Shown: one piece after another, positions 10,114 through 18,350 of the stretch
How positions within the stretch are numbered: the stretch's first letter is position 1
Layout of the letters: each line of letters opens with the position of its first letter
Assembly: GCA_035376985.1 (NCBI GenBank)
Contig: DAOSSA010000003.1
Coordinates: forward strand, 133,460 to 197,459
Direction: 5' to 3'
Length of the DNA: 64,000 nt
From: Brevifilum sp029548365
Lineage (GTDB): Bacteria; Chloroflexota; Anaerolineae; Anaerolineales; Anaerolineaceae
Notes under the pieces: model-generated
Told to the model about the DNA's origin: nothing
Database searches by the model: none
Seen by the model: the letters and a program-made list of their open reading frames with translations, nothing else
Translations under genes and position numbers: made by a program

Positions 10114-10593
10114 TCACAAGTATTTTTTCAGCACGACGCGATAAGCAGGTCGGTAAGCGGTGCGGTATGCGTCGGAGTGGTGCAGGGCGGGAAAGCCCTG
10201 TGATTTCAGGGATGCCAGCAACCCTGCCAGCTCCGGGACTGACTCGAGAGAGGCTGCCAGGTACCTTTCCAGCCGCTCATCATCTGGATGGACCTCCTGG
10301 CTGGTGCGGATGAAGGCATCCAACAGCGTGAGAGGGTCACCCCTGCTGGCCTTAAAGGGAGCCAGGTGGACCCGCACCAATTCTCCATCCGGGCTGATCG
10401 GGTCGATAAGTGCCTCCGGCCATGGGTCAGACAGGGTTTCAAGCTCATTTTCCAGCCACTCAAGGGCAGCATCGCGATGGGTGACTGCGTGGGCTGGACC
10501 GCATGCCGCCTGGTGAATGAGTTTATACACATCCTGGGCTTGCATCAAGGGGTAGCGTTTTAAGTGATCAATGAGGATGGTTGAAATGTTCAT
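10114..10593 (-). CDS. conserved hypothetical protein
   Basis: A 159-residue acidic-to-neutral protein with no signal peptide or membrane segment. It contains a conserved-looking YPLMQAQDVYKLIHQAAxG segment near the N-terminus and DPISPDGELVRVHLAPF around residue 65. I recognise the pattern as a recurrent hypothetical family but cannot give it a function. It is monocistronic, with about 200 bp on either side that hold nothing I can identify. Confidence 0.65.
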   Translation of the reverse strand: MNISTILIDHLKRYPLMQAQDVYKLIHQAACGPAHAVTHRDAALEWLENELETLSDPWPEALIDPISPDGELVRVHLAPFKASRGDPLTLLDAFIRTSQEVHPDDERLERYLAASLESVPELAGLLASLKSQGFPALHHSDAYRTAYRPAYRVVLKKYL

Positions 10594-10824
10594 TTGGTAT
10601 CGATAATTATTCCGCTGACGCTGAAACGGTTATTGGTCTCCAGACGGCCAAGGCGATAGCCGCCAGAACAGCTACCCTCGGCTATACAGGTGGCTATACA
10701 GACAGGTGGGTCTGCTCTGCCTTTGTCAATACACACTTCAGATACCGGGTGATGTTTGGCGACCCAGAAGAAAGCATTAATTTCCAATCGTGTGTTTTGC
10801 TGGGAACAGACAACTTTCATACCC

Positions 10825-11655
10825 CTACAGCATGCGCATCCCCAGCAAAGACCGCCAGCCGGCGATCCTTTTAAGCAAGCCTCGCAACTGCTGATACGAC
10901 CGCCGCTCAGCGTAATGTCCCACCAGTGGCAGAACGTGCTCCTTGCGTTGTGTATGAAACGCCCGCCTGACTGCCTGCAACAGCCGGAGTACAGACCCCG
11001 TGGAGGTGCTGCCCTTGTGGATAATAAATACGCAGAACTCATCGTTGATGATCAGGGGACGGTGATCCCGCATCAGCTTCAACCAAAGCGAATACTCCAC
11101 CACATCCTCTTTATTCTCGTTGAAACCGCCATATTGCAGCACCGCCGCGGTCTTCATAAAGGTATTCTCATGGGAGATAAAATTCATCATCGAAAGCGCA
11201 ATCTCCAGGCTGGGCTGCAGAATGATCGTCTGGGGAAGGATGATCCGCTTGCCGCGCCACTCGACCACGAAGTTGCCTGTCAACCACACCAGATCCGGGT
11301 TGTCTGCGAAATGACAGGCCACCTTCGACAGCGTGTCTGTACCCAGGTAGTAATCATCGCCGTGCAGGTAATGGATAACATCGCCTGTAGCGTGGGCAGT
11401 GGCGTTGTTGAGCGCGCGTCCCACACCTCCGGGCTCGGAGTAGACCAGCTTGATCGGGTAGCGGTGCTGGTTGCGCCGAATATATGCCTCCAGGATCGTC
11501 AAAGTAGCATCTGTCGAGGGAGAATAGTTGAAGATGTGCTCGATATTGGGATAGGTTTGGTTTTCAACGCTGGCCAGGGATTGCTCCAGGAAGGGCTCAC
11601 AGTTGTAAGCACAGGTAACCACGCTGATTTTGGGGTAGAGCTGGAAAGACATCAT
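10825..11655 (-). CDS. family 2 glycosyltransferase
   Basis: A GT-A glycosyltransferase of 276 residues. It opens with ISVVTCAYNCEPFLEQSLAS, the usual GT2 nucleotide-binding start, and has a DxD-type motif in YLHGDDYYLG. The start is the first of two tandem ATGs at 11655, eight bases after GGAG. No transmembrane segment is evident, so it is likely cytoplasmic and transfers a sugar from a nucleotide donor to an envelope or exopolysaccharide acceptor. Donor and acceptor are unknown. It stands alone. Confidence 0.85.
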   Translation of the reverse strand: MMSFQLYPKISVVTCAYNCEPFLEQSLASVENQTYPNIEHIFNYSPSTDATLTILEAYIRRNQHRYPIKLVYSEPGGVGRALNNATAHATGDVIHYLHGDDYYLGTDTLSKVACHFADNPDLVWLTGNFVVEWRGKRIILPQTIILQPSLEIALSMMNFISHENTFMKTAAVLQYGGFNENKEDVVEYSLWLKLMRDHRPLIINDEFCVFIIHKGSTSTGSVLRLLQAVRRAFHTQRKEHVLPLVGHYAERRSYQQLRGLLKRIAGWRSLLGMRML

Positions 11656-11908
11656 AATAATTTCTCCGAAAAAGAAACCGTCTCGCCAAGTGCGCTGCAA
11701 ATTTATGCTGAGGGAAAAGACAGCATGCAGGTGAACCAGGGTGAAGATTTACAGAGAAAACTCATTTTATCATAAAAGGGAGGCAATGGGGGAAAACATG
11801 CAGGTATCCGTTATTGTGCTGCTTTTCCAAAACGAAAACGACTGGCTTGAATGGTAAAATTGAACTGTAATCCAGTAGATAATCGCTGATGACGACGAAG
11901 GAGGCACA

Positions 11909-12889
11909 ATGCGCATCCTGATAGAAAAAGATGGAAATTTATGGCCTGAATCGACCGATCTGGATGCCGTCCGCTCTGCACTTGAAGACCCAGAAGCTCT
12001 TGTCTGGGTTGATCTTTATCACGACTCCCCTGACAAGAGCCGACAGGTGCTTTCGGAGGTGTTTAATTTTCACCCCCTCTCCATCGACGATGCGCTGGAG
12101 GAAATTCATGTGCCAAAAATTGATGATTGGGGCGATTATTTCTATCTGTCTTTAGTCGCTGTTAGAGCAGGTCAACCCCTGGATGATATTGATAAATCCA
12201 TCGAGCTGGATGTGTTTTTGGGGTCAAATTATATCGTCACCTACCACCAGGAAAGTTATCCTGCTGTGGACCTGGTGTGGAACAGGCTCCTGCGTAACGA
12301 AAACCACCATCAAAACAGTCGATTAATCCTTTACCAGATCCTCGATGCGCTGACCGACGAATACATGAAAATGATCAATAATCTGGATTCGCGCGTTGTA
12401 GAAATTGAAGGCTCACTCATTCAAAAGCCAGACAAAGCATTACTTAAGGAAGTATTTTCCATCAAGCGTTCTCTGCTCAATTTGCGGCTTATTGTTTTGC
12501 CGCAAAGTGAGGTACTGAACAAACTCTCCCTTGGCGATTTTGAGATTATTGAATACAAAGAGCGTATGTATTTCAGGGATGTGTACGATCATCTCATTCG
12601 GGTGCACGAAGTCATCGAAATTCTGCGGGAATTCGTCAACAGTGTCCTGGATATTTACTTATCCGTGGTCAACAACCAGTTGAACAACACCATTAAAATT
12701 CTCACCATCATCACCACGCTGGTCATGCTGTTTTCATTCTTTAACGAATTCTTTGGGGAGAAAATTTTCACAACCGGAAGTCAGCTTAACCAGTGGATCA
12801 GCATAACTGGTATTGGTTTGTTCTTAGCTGTATTGGTTTTGCTTCTGGTGATCATCCTCCTGCGGATGCGCCACCGCGATTGGATGTGA
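11909..12889 (+). CDS. CorA-like transporter paralog lacking the GMN motif
   Basis: A 326-residue CorA-family protein with a strong GGAGG site before its ATG. The cytoplasmic funnel and long stalk helix (DIDKSIELDV, SIKRSLLNLR, YFRDVYDHLIRVHE) are well conserved with the second CorA at 16273-17256. At the end of the first membrane helix, where that paralog has TGFFGMNFF, this protein reads NEFFGEKIF (G283-E284-K285), so the Met and Asn of the otherwise near-invariant selectivity motif are lost. Two C-terminal membrane helices and the RDWM terminus remain. It may be a regulator, a hetero-oligomer partner or a transporter of altered specificity rather than a standard magnesium channel. Confidence 0.88.
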   Translation: MRILIEKDGNLWPESTDLDAVRSALEDPEALVWVDLYHDSPDKSRQVLSEVFNFHPLSIDDALEEIHVPKIDDWGDYFYLSLVAVRAGQPLDDIDKSIELDVFLGSNYIVTYHQESYPAVDLVWNRLLRNENHHQNSRLILYQILDALTDEYMKMINNLDSRVVEIEGSLIQKPDKALLKEVFSIKRSLLNLRLIVLPQSEVLNKLSLGDFEIIEYKERMYFRDVYDHLIRVHEVIEILREFVNSVLDIYLSVVNNQLNNTIKILTIITTLVMLFSFFNEFFGEKIFTTGSQLNQWISITGIGLFLAVLVLLLVIILLRMRHRDWM

Positions 12890-12975
12890 CCGATTTCCTC
12901 CGACCATAACCCAAAGACGGGGTTTCCCCTTCAGCTCAATTCCATTGTGCAGCCGCTGTCCGGATGCCCTGCTGA

Positions 12976-13707
12976 TTAGCGCACGGCTCGGATGCACATG
13001 AAGCCCGGCTCTCGTAAGAGCTTCTCGTAATCCTCCGGTTCTGCTGCTTTAAATGCTTCCGTTGGCAGGGGCTCCAGCACCCGGTCGATGTTGAAGCCTG
13101 CCTCAATCAGCGGGTTGAACACATCCGCCAGCGAGCGCCGGTAAGTCGGCACTTCCACCGGCGGTCCAAATCCTTTCCAGGTATAGGACACTTGCTCAAC
13201 CTGGAAGTAGTTGCTTTTTTCGATGAAATCAAAATACTTCATCGCAGGGTGCTCAATGGAAAACACCAGTATTCCGTCCGGCTTTAAAACCCGTTGAAAT
13301 TCGCTGAAAGTGAAGCGCCAATCGCGCACATAGTCCATCACCAGGGGCGCCACCACCAGGTCAAACGATTCGTCCTCAAAAAACCTCAGTGGATTTTCCA
13401 GGCTGGCCTGAATGACCTGCACAGCCTCGCCCAGGCGGGCGCGGGCAAAGGTCACCATTTTTGGGTTAGCGTCCAGCGCCACGACCTGTGCCCCCTGTTC
13501 TACCAGGATCTGCGCATAAATTCCAGGGCCGCAACCCGCGTCCAGCACGCGTAGACCCCGCACGTCTGGCAGCAAACTGAGGGTTGCTGGCCGTTCGTAA
13601 TAGGCATTATGCGCTTTGGTATCAATTCGGGCTGAATATTCATCCGCCAACTGGTTGTAGGCTTCCTGAGCGATTGGCTCATTTTTGGGGTTCAGCGGAT
13701 CAGCCAT
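12976..13707 (-). CDS. class I SAM-dependent methyltransferase
   Basis: A 243-residue methyltransferase with motif I LDAGCGPGIYA, an acidic end of strand 2 (ALDAN), and FDLVVAPLVMDYV as the post-II region, as in the Methyltransf_11 group of small-molecule methylases. The ATG at 13707 is preferred over an in-frame ATG at 13722 because it overlaps the TGA of the small upstream gene as TGATG, implying coupled translation. The substrate is unknown. Confidence 0.88.
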   Translation of the reverse strand: MADPLNPKNEPIAQEAYNQLADEYSARIDTKAHNAYYERPATLSLLPDVRGLRVLDAGCGPGIYAQILVEQGAQVVALDANPKMVTFARARLGEAVQVIQASLENPLRFFEDESFDLVVAPLVMDYVRDWRFTFSEFQRVLKPDGILVFSIEHPAMKYFDFIEKSNYFQVEQVSYTWKGFGPPVEVPTYRRSLADVFNPLIEAGFNIDRVLEPLPTEAFKAAEPEDYEKLLREPGFMCIRAVR

Positions 13708-13883
13708 CAGGCACCTGCCCATCCTGAATCCAGAGGAGATTCCTGGTGGTCACCTTCGCCCCAGGCGAGTTTTAGAGTTAATTTATGGCGCGCGCCCTGC
13801 TTCGGTTTGTCCTTGCGGGTCACACTGACCTCGGCGCGGCTTTTGTGTTCTTTGCTTGTAAACAACCTTGCTTTTTTACTCAT
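13707..13883 (-). CDS. small basic protein coupled to the methyltransferase
   Basis: A 58-codon frame beginning with MSKKARLFTSKEHK, preceded by a GAGG ribosome-binding site about eight bases before the ATG. Its TGA overlaps the ATG of the methyltransferase by one base. The N-terminal 40 residues are rich in Lys and Arg, with a more acidic C-terminus. The good Shine-Dalgarno site, the stop-start overlap and the absence of a competing gene support translation. I do not recognise the family; it could be a nucleic-acid or ribosome-associated small protein, or a leader peptide coupling translation. Confidence 0.55.
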   Translation of the reverse strand: MSKKARLFTSKEHKSRAEVSVTRKDKPKQGARHKLTLKLAWGEGDHQESPLDSGWAGA

Positions 13884-14131
13884 AAATAACCTCTTCTTTC
13901 ATCAAACTTGAGATAAATTGTACCCTGCAAAAATAATCAAAAACCTGGGGCAAAAAACAGCAAATAAGGGCGCGCTTTTTAAAACAAGTGGTGAGAAACA
14001 GAAAGAAGGTTGTGGAAAATAATTAACTAAACTGCTATACTATTTGTAACCCGGTCATCATCATGCAGTTTGTGGATCAACATGTTTCCAATCACGAAAA
14101 TTGAGGTAAGTTCACGACAGAAGAGGTGCTT

Positions 14132-15058
14132 ATGAATTGGAAGTTATGGTTTTTGATGATTATGTTACTTATCAGCTCGTTGCTGTTGAATGGGTGCGCT
14201 TTTTTCGGCACGCAGGAGCAGCTCAGCATTCAAGATCAGGCCAGCACCGGTGTTGCCGAGACGTTGGAGGTGTTGCAAAGCGTCGAGACCATCGTGGCGA
14301 TGACGATGTCTGCCGGGGAAATTGCAGAACCTACACTGGAACCAACGGCGGAACCATCCACACCCACGGCAACCTTCACAGCGATTCCGACACAGACCAT
14401 GGTTCCAACCCTGGCCTACACCGCCACATTGTCCGTACCCATGGTATCGGTCAGCGTGCCTACGAACTGCCGTATCGGGCCGGGGGTGGCATATGACCAG
14501 GTCAGCGTGTTGTTGGTTGGAACACAGGTGGAGGTGATGGCGCGCAGCGCCGACGGCGCTTATTGGGTGGTCCGTAACCCAGGTGGAGCGGGCACGTGCT
14601 GGTTGTGGGGTTATTACGCCACGGTGCTTGGACCCACAGGCAGTCTGCCCGTTTGGGACCCACCACCCACACCAACGCCAGCTATCACCGATACACCAGC
14701 CCCATCTACATACAGCACCGGCCCGCTGGCGATTGAAAGGAACTATACAGCCGATTTAGATCTGGGTCTATTAAATGGCGGCTCTGGCAAGGATATCAAG
14801 TATTCGTTTATTTCTTTACTCTTAAGGTCTCTCACCCCTATCAATGGAGCCAAATTTAAAGTTTACGGTGAATTTGCGCCCAGTATGTACGACTGTTTGG
14901 GAGCCGATCTAAGTACAGACTCTATCTCTCTTTTATTCATGTCGGAGGGCACCTATGTGTGCTACAAAACGAACGAAGGGCGGCCCGGCGCTTTCCGCTT
15001 TAACGGATATGAGGGAGAAGCAATAAAAATCGGCTATACAACCTGGAACATCCCATAA
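14132..15058 (+). CDS. SH3-like domain lipoprotein
   Basis: A 308-residue exported lipoprotein. The ATG at 14132 follows AGAGG; the signal peptide ends in a lipobox LLLNGC. A Thr/Pro-rich linker (about residues 65-105) leads to a bacterial SH3-like domain (about 105-175) with the VSVPTNCRIGPGVAYD opening and WGYYATV end. A second PTPTP linker connects to a unique C-terminal beta-rich domain of about 110 residues with two Cys, possibly disulfide-bonded. This architecture is common in Anaerolineae surface proteins. A TATACT -10-like box lies at 14036-14041 without a convincing -35. Confidence 0.8.
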   Translation: MNWKLWFLMIMLLISSLLLNGCAFFGTQEQLSIQDQASTGVAETLEVLQSVETIVAMTMSAGEIAEPTLEPTAEPSTPTATFTAIPTQTMVPTLAYTATLSVPMVSVSVPTNCRIGPGVAYDQVSVLLVGTQVEVMARSADGAYWVVRNPGGAGTCWLWGYYATVLGPTGSLPVWDPPPTPTPAITDTPAPSTYSTGPLAIERNYTADLDLGLLNGGSGKDIKYSFISLLLRSLTPINGAKFKVYGEFAPSMYDCLGADLSTDSISLLFMSEGTYVCYKTNEGRPGAFRFNGYEGEAIKIGYTTWNIP

Positions 15059-15138
15059 GGCATTTTCGGTTTGACTGATTTCACTGGGCTTTCGCCAGGT
15101 TTTAGATTCTGAGCTGAAACTTAGCACAGTTTAGAATG

Positions 15139-15169
15139 AAAAAAGCCCGCCAGTTTTTACTGGCGGGCT
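15139..15169 (-). terminator. intrinsic terminator downstream of the VIT gene
   Basis: A perfect 10-bp stem (AGCCCGCCAG / CTGGCGGGCT, 15144-15153 and 15160-15169) with a 6-base loop. On the minus strand it is followed by TTTTTT, so it ends transcription from the metal-transporter gene about 90 bp upstream. It may also act weakly for the opposing lipoprotein gene. Confidence 0.85.
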
Positions 15170-15260
15170 CAGGCACTTTGGGGATATTTGAAAGTGTGGA
15201 TGGCCTTAAAAGGCTGTTAAACTGGCTTTGGCACTGTTCGAAGACCGGCAGGTTCTTTAT

Positions 15261-16133
15261 TTACACCTCAATTCCAAACCAGTTGCGGATGAGAATCCCG
15301 ATAAGAAAGCTGATGGCAGCCACACCCAGGCTTAATCCCGCCATCTCGAGGAAGTGTTTCCCAAAGGGAAGATCCTTGGCAACGGATAAGTAGAAGTTAA
15401 AACCAGCGATGATCAACAACGAGATGGTCATCGTAATCACCAGGCTGATGATCTCATTGTTCAACAGCAAATAGGGCAGGATCAGCAGCGCCACGGTGAT
15501 AATGTAGGCAATCCCGGTGGTGAGTGCGGCGCGCACCGGGTTCTTTTGGGTCTCCTCTGAGCGGGTGGAAAGATATTCCGAGGAAGCCATCGAGAGCGAT
15601 GCAGCGATTCCGGTGATCAGCCCCGTGAGAGCGATGATCTTCACATCGCGGAAGGCAAAGGTCAGCCCGGCCAGCGCGCCGGTCAACTCCACCAGGGCAT
15701 CGTTCAAGCCCAGCACGACCGAGCCGGCATACAGAAGGGATTCCTCATCCAGCATGCTCAACAGCCTGGCTTCATGGTCGTTTTCGTCCTGGATGACCTT
15801 GTGCGCCTCCGGGATTTCCTCAGCGATTTTCGCATAGTTAACCTGGGCTTTTTCCTCACCCAACTCCATCAGCTTGATGCCAAAGGTGAACCCGAACACA
15901 CGGCTGATGGCAGTGTACAGCCAGACCTGGAAGCGGCTGGGCTTAACGTTCTCACCGGTGTAGCCTTTCCAGATCTCGTAGTGGCGTTTTTCATCCCGAG
16001 CAATTTGGGTGATGATCTGGCGGTTGTGCTCATCGGGAAGAGAATTGGCAATGTTGGTATAGACATGATATTCGGTGATCTCAGCCCGCTGGGCTTTGAG
16101 CAATTCTTTCAGGATTTCAGGTGATAATTCCAT
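15261..16133 (-). CDS. VIT1/CCC1 transporter with ferritin-like N-terminal domain
   Basis: A 290-residue fusion. The first 130 residues form a ferritin-like (rubrerythrin-type) helical domain with metal-ligand ExxH patterns (E48-K-R-H51; a second in DENDHE). Residues about 130-290 are the five-helix VIT1/CCC1 transporter with GLNDALVELTGALAG and SMASSEYLSTRSEE, the metal-binding region of the family. AAGGAGA precedes the ATG. Relatives such as MbfA export iron or manganese, using the ferritin-like head as sensor or metal loader. A near-perfect palindrome lies just upstream. Confidence 0.9.
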   Translation of the reverse strand: MELSPEILKELLKAQRAEITEYHVYTNIANSLPDEHNRQIITQIARDEKRHYEIWKGYTGENVKPSRFQVWLYTAISRVFGFTFGIKLMELGEEKAQVNYAKIAEEIPEAHKVIQDENDHEARLLSMLDEESLLYAGSVVLGLNDALVELTGALAGLTFAFRDVKIIALTGLITGIAASLSMASSEYLSTRSEETQKNPVRAALTTGIAYIITVALLILPYLLLNNEIISLVITMTISLLIIAGFNFYLSVAKDLPFGKHFLEMAGLSLGVAAISFLIGILIRNWFGIEV

Positions 16134-16148
16134 AGTTTCTCCTTCACC

Positions 16149-16164
16149 TTAAAGTGTACTTTAA
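16149..16164 (-). promoter_or_regulatory. palindrome upstream of the VIT gene, possible operator
   Basis: TTAAAGTGTACTTTAA is a 16-bp palindrome with one mismatched pair, located 15 bp before the VIT start and overlapping its leader. The position fits an operator for a metal-responsive repressor, but it does not match a Fur, MntR or DtxR consensus I can name. Confidence 0.3.
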
Positions 16165-16272
16165 TTCGTTTGGCTGTTGGAAAGGGTGTATGAGGATAAC
16201 AGCGCCTGGCTGTCATCGCCTGTATGTTCAGATCAGCGATACGCAAACACAACAGAAAAAGAGCAAAAATCC

Positions 16273-17256
16273 TCACATCCAATCGCGGCGGCGCATCCAC
16301 AGGAACATGATCGTCGGAAGAATGACCATGACTGCCATAACCAGGCCGAAGCTGGCGCGGCCCGTCCAGTGGTTGAGTTGACCGCTGGCTGCAAAGAAAT
16401 TCATCCCAAAAAAACCGGTCAGGAATGACAGGGGCATGAACAGCGTGGTGATGATGGTTAACGTTTTCATGATGTTGCTCAACTGGTTGTTAACCACGGA
16501 CAAATACGTATCCAATGCACCGCTGACCATATCCCGCAGGCTTTCGATGATTTCGTGTATCCGCACAAGATGGTCATGCACATCCCGGAAATACATGCGT
16601 TCCTTTTCGCTGACGATCTCAAAATCGTCGCGCGAGAGTTTGTTCAGCACCTCGCGTTGCGGGGCGACAATCCGCCGCAGGTTAAGCAGCGAACGCTTGA
16701 TGGAGAAGATATCTTCCAGAATATTCTTATCGGGCTTTTCGATCACCGTGTCTTCGATTCCGTCAATGCGCGTGTCCAGGTCGTCGATCATCCTCATATA
16801 GTCGTTAGCCAGCTCATCAATAATCTGGTAAAGGATGAACCGGCTGCCGCGCTGCAGGTGGGAATCGTTGCGCCGGAGCCTGTTCCACACCAGGCCAAGC
16901 GCTGCGACCGCCTGCTGGTGAACGGTGACGATGAAATTCGTGCCGACAAACACGTCCAGTTCGATTGATTTGTCAATGTTGCCCAGAGGCTGGTCGGGGA
17001 TGATGGCGATCAGCGAGGTATACAGGTAAGAGCCCCAATCGTCGATCTTGGGCACATGGATTTCCACCAGGGCGTCATCGACTGAAAGCGGGTGAAAGTC
17101 GAAAACCTGCGTCAATACCCGGCGGCTGACATCAGGATCGTCGCCATACAGGTCAACCCAGAGGAGGGTTTCCTGGCCCTTGAGTGCGGCGCGCACTTCG
17201 TCCAGGTCTGCCGATTCAACCATTGCCTTACCATCTTTTTCTATCAGGATGCGCAT
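16273..17256 (-). CDS. corA: CorA magnesium/cobalt transporter
   Basis: A 327-residue CorA with the complete GMN selectivity motif (G284-M285-N286), two C-terminal membrane helices and the positively charged RRRDWM end. The long cytoplasmic domain matches the CorA-like gene at 11909. The ATG at 17256 is chosen over the GTG at 17262 because GGAAG sits at proper spacing. It probably forms the usual pentameric magnesium channel. The VIT gene follows 139 bp downstream on the same strand, so divalent-metal handling genes are grouped here. Confidence 0.93.
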   Translation of the reverse strand: MRILIEKDGKAMVESADLDEVRAALKGQETLLWVDLYGDDPDVSRRVLTQVFDFHPLSVDDALVEIHVPKIDDWGSYLYTSLIAIIPDQPLGNIDKSIELDVFVGTNFIVTVHQQAVAALGLVWNRLRRNDSHLQRGSRFILYQIIDELANDYMRMIDDLDTRIDGIEDTVIEKPDKNILEDIFSIKRSLLNLRRIVAPQREVLNKLSRDDFEIVSEKERMYFRDVHDHLVRIHEIIESLRDMVSGALDTYLSVVNNQLSNIMKTLTIITTLFMPLSFLTGFFGMNFFAASGQLNHWTGRASFGLVMAVMVILPTIMFLWMRRRDWM

Positions 17257-17444
17257 CGTCACTTCCTTATTTAGCTGCAGGATGGAAACTTTGAGAGTAT
17301 GGCTCTATTTTACCATTTTGCCGCGGGAGTTTAGCGATTGGAAGGGTGTGCGATTCTTTTGTGTGCACCATTATCAAAGGTGCAGAACCTTACTTAATCC
17401 CATCAGTGCTATGTTTCGCATTAATTGTGAGATGATACGCAGTT

Positions 17445-18314
17445 TCAGAAGTATCTTTCTGTCAAATATTTAATAACCCCCGGGTGGTCATCGCGATAGT
17501 ATCGATCGAGTGTGATGATCAGTTCATGGTAGGTCATCGCATGGAAACGAACCCCGTCGGATGTGGCAATTCTGGTAAAATCTTCAACTTCTTCTCTGTG
17601 GAAAGCCCCGTCTTTCCCCAGGACATCGTACCAGAGATAGAGCAGCCTGAATTTATTCTTTCCGACTCCAGCTGTTAACCCCAGGATGTGCTTGATGAGC
17701 TGTGCAGCATGCAAGTAGTTATACCGTTTATCATCAGGATTGATTTCATGGGCTAATTCTTCAAGCGCGCTTAAGCCAGTCCATAGATTTTTGTCAGCCA
17801 GGTATTTTGATTTCAAACCACCATGAGCTCTGCCCCCATAAGCTTCTGAGAATTTGCACTCTACAGCAAAGAGTTTGTATGGGGAAGAGTCATTATTGTG
17901 AAAAACAACATCAATGTGCGGGGGAATGATAAATTCGGTTTTTATATCAAACGTTTCTTCAAAAACGATCGATTTAGAATAATTGCTTGTGCGTTTACAA
18001 AAACCACAAGCCGCTGCAATCTCATTGATCAATCCTCGTTTTTGCCAGTACTGGAAAACGTTGACGCCCAGGGCGGATGAGGAATGCAAAGCTTGCATCT
18101 TTGCGGGGCTTTCTTGAGTACCAAGAATTTCCTTCCCGTTTCCGTTGAGAAATTGTATTTTATTTTCCTCAAGGAGCGGTTCAAACAAGTTTTGATCGAG
18201 ATCAAGCGTATATGCAGGACGTCCTCTCCTGCCTTTGCTGCCGATCAAAGGAATATTTCTGTTGTTTGCCCATTGAATTTGCTTAGAAACAATATATTCA
18301 TAACCAGATAACAT
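17445..18314 (-). CDS. PD-(D/E)XK nuclease, PGN_0703-like
   Basis: A 289-residue protein with an apparent PD-(D/E)XK core: Asp135 in PPHIDVVFHNN and E152-C-K154 in LFAVECKFSE. The N-terminal part (GRRGRPAYT, HSSSALGVNVFQYW) matches what I recall of the PGN_0703 family of putative restriction endonucleases. No cognate methyltransferase adjoins it, so assignment as a restriction enzyme is weak; it may be a solitary defence or repair nuclease. It stands at the edge of an island containing an IS and hsdM debris. Confidence 0.65.
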   Translation of the reverse strand: MLSGYEYIVSKQIQWANNRNIPLIGSKGRRGRPAYTLDLDQNLFEPLLEENKIQFLNGNGKEILGTQESPAKMQALHSSSALGVNVFQYWQKRGLINEIAAACGFCKRTSNYSKSIVFEETFDIKTEFIIPPHIDVVFHNNDSSPYKLFAVECKFSEAYGGRAHGGLKSKYLADKNLWTGLSALEELAHEINPDDKRYNYLHAAQLIKHILGLTAGVGKNKFRLLYLWYDVLGKDGAFHREEVEDFTRIATSDGVRFHAMTYHELIITLDRYYRDDHPGVIKYLTERYF

Positions 18315-18350
18315 TTGGCAACCTCCATTAGTTACGAGCTGGTCAGGTTA

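Noticed and set aside
10594..10824. Possible gene between the hypothetical protein and the glycosyltransferase
   Set aside because: A 150-codon minus-strand frame overlaps the glycosyltransferase, is Cys-rich and lacks any conserved pattern. Only a short CTATACAGG direct repeat stands out.
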